DNA from: Acidimicrobiaceae bacterium
Lineage (GTDB): Bacteria; Actinomycetota; Acidimicrobiia; Acidimicrobiales; RAAP-2
DNA length: 19,299 bases
NCBI GenBank assembly: GCA_003152555.1
Contig: PMAL01000204.1
Span: 6,317 to 25,615 of the forward strand
Reading direction: 5' to 3'
Part shown: positions 15,039 to 19,299 of the stretch, in pieces
Layout: every line of letters starts with the position of its first letter
Numbering within the stretch: the stretch's first letter is position 1
The notes under the pieces: model-generated
The model's input: the letters and a program-made list of their open reading frames with translations, nothing else
What the model was told of the DNA's origin: nothing
Databases searched by the model: none
Program-made: the position numbers and the translations under genes

Positions 15039-15790
15039 CAGCTCTTGGCCTCCACGATTTCTCCGTCGCGCAGGACGATGAGGTTCTTCGCGAATCGACG
15101 TTCGTCGGACTCGTGCGAGACGAAGAGAATCGTCACGCCCAGTTCCTCGTTCAAACGTGTGAGTGCCGTCATCACCATCTCGCTCGACTCGGTATCGAGG
15201 TTGCCCGTCGGTTCGTCCGCGAAGAGCACCGTCGGTCGGTTGACCATCGCGCGAGCGATCGCCACTCGCTGTTGCTGGCCGCCGGAGAGTTCCGAGGGGC
15301 GATGGCGAGCGCGATTCCCGAGATCGAGCATCTCGAGCAGTTCCCGGGCCCGCAGCCGGGACTGGCGCAGCGGGGTGCCCGTCATAAGCGATGGGAGGTA
15401 GACGTTCTCTTCCGCGGTGAGCTCGGGTAGCAGCGCGTACTCCTGGAACACGTAACCGAGATGCCCGAGCCGTAGGAGACGACGACGACTCTCCCGGAGG
15501 CGAGTAACGTCCACGCCACTAAGAAGAACCTGGCCCGAGGTCGGCGCGTCGAGGAGCCCAAGCTGGCGCAGCAGCGTCGACTTACCCGAGCCGCTCTTTC
15601 CCATGATGCACACAATGTCGCCCGGTTCAACTTGGAACGACACGCCTCGCAGGGCTCGCACGGCGACGTCACCGGCTCCGTAGGTGCGCGAAAGATCACG
15701 CACTTCTAGGGCCGGCACTCCTAAAGAGCCCGGCGCCACGACTAGGTCGTTCCTCGTCGGCGACCTGCCGCGCCGCGTCAAGGCCGACAC
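15038..15790 (-). CDS. MacB/LolD-type ABC transporter ATP-binding subunit
   Basis: This 250-aa ATPase partners with the FtsX-like permease. Walker A GKSGSGKS is at 64-71, the Q-loop YVFQEYALLPELTAEENV at 113-130, the signature LSGGQQQR at 168-175, Walker B VLFADEPTGNLD at 188-199 and the switch His H226. The ADEPTGNLD form and the PELTAEENV Q-loop are typical of the LolD/MacB/FtsE group, which fits the permease type. The first 25 residues, before VPALEVRDLSRTYG, are extra relative to the core, so a later start is possible; the GTG at 15790 is the longest choice. No outer-membrane or adaptor partner is encoded nearby. Confidence 0.9.
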   Translation of the reverse strand: MSALTRRGRSPTRNDLVVAPGSLGVPALEVRDLSRTYGAGDVAVRALRGVSFQVEPGDIVCIMGKSGSGKSTLLRQLGLLDAPTSGQVLLSGVDVTRLRESRRRLLRLGHLGYVFQEYALLPELTAEENVYLPSLMTGTPLRQSRLRARELLEMLDLGNRARHRPSELSGGQQQRVAIARAMVNRPTVLFADEPTGNLDTESSEMVMTALTRLNEELGVTILFVSHESDERRFAKNLIVLRDGEIVEAKS

Positions 15791-16195
15791 GAGTACGAGA
15801 AACCGATGACGCGAAGCCAGATCACGCCAACGCCGCGACCCAGTCCATCTTCATCGCTAGCGCGGTGACGTTTCCGTCGAAATTTCGCAACTACAACGAG
15901 CACGCGCTCTGCCATGAGTACACCTTGTCACACCTCACCGCTGGCGTAGGCCGAGCCAACCGAGCGTCTCGCTAGAAAGGCCTGTCCACCGAGCCGCACG
16001 ACGCGGCGCCAACGTCAGTCTCAGATAATCAGCCAGCACGGCCTCGCCCAGCGGTCCGGTTTCACACCGTCGCGTCCTCGAACTTCCAACAACTGGTGCG
16101 ACCCATGGTGATCATGCGAGCGGGTTCGTCATTGCCAGCGACGAACACCTACGCCATCATGGATTGCAACCACCGCGACAGCCGCGACGACAAAG
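15791..16195. other. Intergenic region between divergent operons
   Basis: This stretch separates the MacB-type operon (-) from the nitroreductase operon (+). Short frames exist on both strands, but none has a ribosome site and protein-like composition together. The DosR-like box of the nitroreductase operon begins at its right end. I see no RNA gene. Confidence 0.5.
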
Positions 16196-16240
16196 GACTA
16201 TCGACCCTAGTCATCGACCCGTCCCGGCGTTCAGCATCTT
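16196..16240 (+). promoter_or_regulatory. DosR-like box upstream of the leader ORF-nitroreductase operon
   Basis: GACTATCGACCC at 16196-16207 belongs to the same 12-bp form as the three other exact boxes; as AGGACTATCGACCC it matches 11/14 of the mycobacterial core. The half-site ATCGACCC is repeated at 16213-16220, suggesting a tandem site. The -10 is less clear than at the other sites: CATCTT at 16235-16240 is the nearest candidate (27-nt gap). The first ORF begins 88 nt after the box. Confidence 0.45.
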
Positions 16241-16295
16241 GATGACACGGAAACGACGAACGACGAGCCGCTTCCGGGCTCGACGAGGAGTTCCT

Positions 16296-16361
16296 ATGAA
16301 ATTCACCGACTCGAAGAGAGCGCCATCACCAGTCACGATCAAGGGAGACGATACGCAATGA
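16296..16361 (+). CDS. 21-aa leader ORF coupled to the nitroreductase gene
   Basis: An ATG with GAGGAG 5 nt before it opens a 21-codon ORF (peptide starts MKFTDSKRAPSP). Its TGA overlaps the nitroreductase ATG (ATGA). The peptide is basic and hydrophilic, with no recognisable family, no run of regulatory codons that would suggest attenuation, and no transmembrane segment. Its likely role is to load ribosomes for the downstream operon; a functional microprotein is possible. Confidence 0.5.
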   Translation: MKFTDSKRAPSPVTIKGDDTQ

Positions 16362-17002
16362 CTATCACCGATTCCGACGCAGCGATTCCCGAGCCCCGTC
16401 GCTCACTTGAAGTAAGCCAGACTGGGGCCGCGAGCGCGATCAGGGCGATCTACGAGCGCCGCGCCATTCGCACATATGACGACAGGCCGATCAGCCGCGA
16501 AGACGTCGAATTGGTGTTGGACGCCGCGATCCATGCCCCCAGCGCCGTCAACTGCCAGCCGTGGGCTTTCGTAGTCATCCAGGAGCGCGAGGCCCTCGCT
16601 CGCTACGCGAAAGAGGGCACGCAACTCCTGCTCGATGAGCCCCTCGCCGTCGAGGTCGTCGAGAGTGGACTGCCGGATATGGATCGGCTCCGCCAGATGG
16701 CCTCCGGCCCAGACTTCGAGTTGTTCCACGGCGCTCCCGCATTGGTGGTGATCTACGCCACGAGTGCCGATGGAGTGCCTGATTGCTTTCTCGCCGCGCA
16801 GAACTTGATGCTGGCGTCGTGGACGCTCGGCCTCGGGACCTGTCCGATCGGCTTGGCCCGCCCCCTGTTCAACCGAGCCGAAGTGAAGAAGGAGTTGGGG
16901 GTATCGCCGGAGTGGACCTGCGCGCTGCCAATCGCCATCGGCTGGCCCGATGCTGCGGCTGCGCCGACCTCCCGGCGCCCGGCGCAAGTCGCCTGGAAAT
17001 GA
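16358..17002 (+). CDS. Nitroreductase-family FMN-dependent oxidoreductase
   Basis: This 214-aa flavoprotein has the nitroreductase fold: the FMN phosphate-binding ERRAIRTY at 33-40, APSAVNCQPWAFVV at 60-73, and the C-terminal GLGTCPIG at 158-165 with ALPIAIGWP at 189-197. Family members use NAD(P)H to reduce nitro groups, quinones or other electrophiles, or to handle flavin. In mycobacteria, several nitroreductase-fold proteins are DosR-regulon members. The physiological substrate here is unknown. It is the second ORF of a three-ORF coupled operon: its ATG overlaps the 21-aa leader, and its stop overlaps the next gene by 4 nt. Confidence 0.92.
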   Translation: MTITDSDAAIPEPRRSLEVSQTGAASAIRAIYERRAIRTYDDRPISREDVELVLDAAIHAPSAVNCQPWAFVVIQEREALARYAKEGTQLLLDEPLAVEVVESGLPDMDRLRQMASGPDFELFHGAPALVVIYATSADGVPDCFLAAQNLMLASWTLGLGTCPIGLARPLFNRAEVKKELGVSPEWTCALPIAIGWPDAAAAPTSRRPAQVAWK

Positions 17003-17598
17003 ACCCGTCTACCAAGCCGAGCGAGCAGAGCCGGACCGGCACCACCTCTTCGAAAGGCCCGTCGCACATGGTGGAACTTCCGCTCTCGGAGGTCTATCAA
17101 CTCCTCGAACCCGGACCCGTCGTCCTGTTGACCACGGCCCAGAGGGGCCGAGCCAATGTCATGACGATGTCCTGGCACACAATGGTCGAGTTCGTGCCGC
17201 CCCTAGTGGCCTGCGTCGTGAGCAGCGCGGACTACAGCTTTGCGGCATTGGTGGCTGAGCACGAGTGCGTCATCGCGATTCCCGACGTGGAATTGGCGCC
17301 CATCGTGGTCAAAGTAGGGAATTCGTTTGGCGGCGCGATAGACAAATTCAAGACGTTCGGACTCACGCCACAGCGTGCCGACCTCGTCGCAGCGCCCCTC
17401 ATCGCCGAATGCTTCGCCAACTTCGAGTGCCGGACTGTGGACACGACCTTGGTGGACAAGTACAACCTCTTTGTTCTCGAGGTGATAAAGGCCTGGAGGG
17501 ATCCCACGCAAGAGCGACCGAAAACCATCCACCATCACGGATACGGGAACTTCGTGGTAGACGGCGAGACCATCACGCTGAAGTCAAAAATGCGCTAG
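16999..17598 (+). CDS. Flavin-reductase-like (flavoredoxin/DIM6-NTAB type) FMN-binding protein
   Basis: This 199-aa protein starts at the ATG overlapping the nitroreductase stop (ATGA). The flavin-reductase-like split-barrel core runs from about 35 to 165: PGPVVLLTTAQRGRANVMTM at 38-57, then WHTMVEF, PPLVACVVSS at 67-76, ECVIAIPDVELA at 89-100, and GNSFGGAIDKFKTFGLTP at 107-124. The last is the usual G-x-S-x-x-x-x-D-K-F segment of flavoredoxin-type proteins. Such proteins bind FMN and pass electrons or supply reduced flavin. Coupling to a nitroreductase suggests a joint flavin-dependent redox function, which is inference. The first 22 residues are polar and may be a poorly conserved tail; M24 is an alternative start. 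The next gene is convergent; the 60-bp gap shows no clear terminator. Confidence 0.87.
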   Translation: MNPSTKPSEQSRTGTTSSKGPSHMVELPLSEVYQLLEPGPVVLLTTAQRGRANVMTMSWHTMVEFVPPLVACVVSSADYSFAALVAEHECVIAIPDVELAPIVVKVGNSFGGAIDKFKTFGLTPQRADLVAAPLIAECFANFECRTVDTTLVDKYNLFVLEVIKAWRDPTQERPKTIHHHGYGNFVVDGETITLKSKMR

Positions 17599-17658
17599 AC
17601 GAAGAAACGTAAAGGTGTCGTGGCGACCGGGGATGAGTTCGGATCGAAAGACGTTGGG

Positions 17659-19299
17659 TCACCGGCTCTTCGGGTTCGCGCCCTCGGTATCCAATGGCAG
17701 CGTCCGCAATCGTCGACCCGTAAGGTCGAAGATCGCATTGGCGATGGCGGGCGCCACACCAATCATGGGTGTTTCGCCCGCACCGGCCGACGCCAGGTCG
17801 CGCCGGTCCAACAGGACCACTTCGATCGCGGGCACGTCGCGGAACCTCGGCACGCGATAGTCGGTGAAGGATCCGTTCGTGATCACACCCTCACGAAAGC
17901 GGATCGCCTCGAATAACGCGCCGCCCAGGGCCATGACCGTCGCGCCTTCGATCTGGTTGATCACGGTGTCGGGATTGACGACGGCTCCGCACTCGTAGGC
18001 GGTGACGAGTCGAACCACCCGCAGACTGCCCTCGAGGTTACGTACCTGCGCGACGGTCGCGATGCGCCCGTCCTTCTCGACGCCGCAGGCAATGCCCTGA
18101 CCCACGCCGGAGCCGCCGCGCGCCCATCCGAATCGCTCGGCCGCCGCGCGCAGCACCGTGACGAGGCGCTCGTCGTCGAGATTGTTCACGCGAAACTCGA
18201 CCGGGTCCCAGCCGAGTCCGTGGGCCAGCTCGTCCATCTGCGACTCGCGCGCGAAGTTGTTGGCGGTCGCGGCCAGCGCCCGATACGAGGCCTGAGTGAG
18301 CGGGCTCGCCGAGGGCTGATAGTCAATTCGAAGGTTCGCCACCCGGTACGGGCTCGCGATCGCGGCGGGACCGGCGTTGATGTTGGTGAACGTCCAGGCC
18401 ACGAGCTCACCGCTTGGCGCAGCGGCACTCGACACGTCGATGATCGCCGCGGGACGCAACGTGCCGGCCGTGAATTCCTCGTGGCGCGACCACGTGACCT
18501 TGACGGGTCCGCCGACCCCTCGGGCCAGAATCGCCGCTTCGCTCGCGACGCCGCCTCCGTGCTTGCCGCCGAACGCCCCGCCGGTCGGCGGCACGATGAC
18601 CCGCACCAACTCCTCGTTGAGGTCGAGCGTCGCCGCGACCTCGGCGCGCGCCGAGAAGGGTGTCTGGGTCCCGACCCAGACGGTGAGGCGCCCGTCGTCG
18701 TCCCAGACCGCCAGTGCACTGCGGGTCTCGAGGGACGCCGGCGCGATGTAGGCGGTCGTGTACGTCTCCTCACGGCGCACTGCCGCCGTCGCGAATGCCG
18801 CGTCGAGGTCTCCTTCCTCGACGTGGACCGGTCCGCTCCAGCCGCCAGCGTCACTCGACGGATGGGCGCGCAGGAACTCTTCCAGATCGTCATTCGATGG
18901 TGCGTGTGGCACGTCCCACGTCGCACGAAGACTGGCGAGGGCCAGGCGCGCCGTGATCGGGTCGCCGGCCACGACGCCCGTCAGCGCGTGCGTACGCACT
19001 AGGACGACGTCGTCACGATCGTCCAGGGCGCCGGCATCGAGTTCGCGAAGCGTCGCGCCGAGAACGGGGGGTCGCAGCACCACGCCGTAGCGCAGGCCGC
19101 GAATAGTGAGGTCCGACACAAAGCGTCGCGCGCCCGTGACCGCGTCAATTATTCCTTCGGGCACGTGCGGCGTGCCAGCTAGGTGCCACTCGGTGCCCGC
19201 CATCACGGCTGTCTCGCCAGCGATGATCTCGACACGTCGCAGACCGGCGTGCACGGGCATCAAGGTCCTCGCGCGGGCCGCCGCCTGGGCGAGCGCGTG
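17659..19299 (-). CDS. Molybdenum hydroxylase large subunit (xanthine dehydrogenase / isoquinoline 1-oxidoreductase type), N-terminally truncated by the window
   Basis: The frame is open to the window edge and ends at TGA 17659-17661, so about 546 residues are visible and the start lies beyond 19299. It is the molybdopterin-binding catalytic subunit. An N-terminal ab-barrel region (VTGARRFVSDLTIRGLRYGV) is followed by GGAFGGKHGGG, the cofactor-binding glycine motif, then KVTWSRHEEF, SYRALAATANNFARESQMD and GVGQGIACGVEK. Near the end is GAGETPMIGVAPAIANAIF, containing the catalytic-base glutamate of GAGE. Enzymes of this family hydroxylate N-heterocycles or oxidise aldehydes. The C-terminal motif is closest to the isoquinoline 1-oxidoreductase/nicotinate dehydrogenase group. 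The iron-sulfur and any FAD subunits are not in the window and may lie upstream of this gene. Confidence 0.9.
   Translation of the reverse strand, partial: HALAQAAARARTLMPVHAGLRRVEIIAGETAVMAGTEWHLAGTPHVPEGIIDAVTGARRFVSDLTIRGLRYGVVLRPPVLGATLRELDAGALDDRDDVVLVRTHALTGVVAGDPITARLALASLRATWDVPHAPSNDDLEEFLRAHPSSDAGGWSGPVHVEEGDLDAAFATAAVRREETYTTAYIAPASLETRSALAVWDDDGRLTVWVGTQTPFSARAEVAATLDLNEELVRVIVPPTGGAFGGKHGGGVASEAAILARGVGGPVKVTWSRHEEFTAGTLRPAAIIDVSSAAAPSGELVAWTFTNINAGPAAIASPYRVANLRIDYQPSASPLTQASYRALAATANNFARESQMDELAHGLGWDPVEFRVNNLDDERLVTVLRAAAERFGWARGGSGVGQGIACGVEKDGRIATVAQVRNLEGSLRVVRLVTAYECGAVVNPDTVINQIEGATVMALGGALFEAIRFREGVITNGSFTDYRVPRFRDVPAIEVVLLDRRDLASAGAGETPMIGVAPAIANAIFDLTGRRLRTLPLDTEGANPKSR

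Noticed and set aside
14283..15401. Plus-strand open frame of more than 1 kb opposite the MacB-type operon
   Set aside because: It spans two clearly coding genes on the other strand, lacks a ribosome site and has no recognisable domain.
15738..15750. Palindrome ACGACTAGGTCGT near the start of the MacB-type ATPase
   Set aside because: It lies inside the coding region just after the start and shows no relation to the other boxes; a chance palindrome is likely in this composition.
16105..16244. 45-codon plus-strand frame beginning ATGGTGATCATG before the nitroreductase operon
   Set aside because: No ribosome site, and it runs straight through the DosR-like box and the predicted promoter region.

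Overview
The window looks like a chromosomal segment of a moderately high-GC actinobacterium. The DUF3040 protein, the frequent GTG starts and the DosR-like promoter boxes all point to Actinomycetota. An acidimicrobial-type lineage is possible, but that is a guess. No rRNA, tRNA, CRISPR array or intact insertion sequence is visible.

Layout. 1-293 holds the 3' end of a universal stress protein gene (+). 541-3320 (-) is a two-gene operon: an AcpS-type phosphopantetheinyl transferase overlaps by 4 nt an 822-aa protein that fuses an acyl/AMP ligase, an acyl carrier domain and a PlsC-type acyltransferase. 3589-5553 (-) is an FtsH protease with a good sigma-70-like promoter. 5994-7276 (-) is a family-4 glycosyltransferase preceded by a coupled 42-aa leader ORF. 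7560-9134 (-) is a DHA2-type MFS exporter. 9268-10152 (-) holds a small SHOCT membrane protein with a Cys/His cluster and a DUF3040 membrane protein. 10557-10775 (+) is a CsbD-like protein. 10861-11566 is a decayed stretch that includes a diverged, truncated copy of the MFS exporter C-terminus. 11669-13353 (+) is an ABC-2 ATPase/permease pair. 13468-13677 (+) is a possible small membrane protein. 13824-15790 (-) is a MacB/LolD-type ABC ATPase plus permease. 16296-17598 (+) is a 21-aa leader ORF, a nitroreductase and a flavin-reductase-fold protein, each overlapping the next by 4 nt. 17659-19299 (-) is a molybdenum hydroxylase large subunit cut by the window edge.

The strongest unlisted signal is a shared promoter element, GACTWTNGACCC. 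It occurs four times, always between genes and always oriented toward the gene it precedes: the leader ORF-glycosyltransferase pair, the SHOCT gene, the DUF3040 gene and the leader ORF-nitroreductase operon. A weaker relative precedes the CsbD-like gene. The element resembles the mycobacterial DosR/DevR box, and at four of the five sites a -10-like hexamer lies 23-24 nt downstream. With a universal stress protein and a nitroreductase nearby (both typical DosR-regulon products), much of the window may be a dormancy or hypoxia/redox-stress island. That is an inference: no DosR/DosS-type regulator gene lies in the window.
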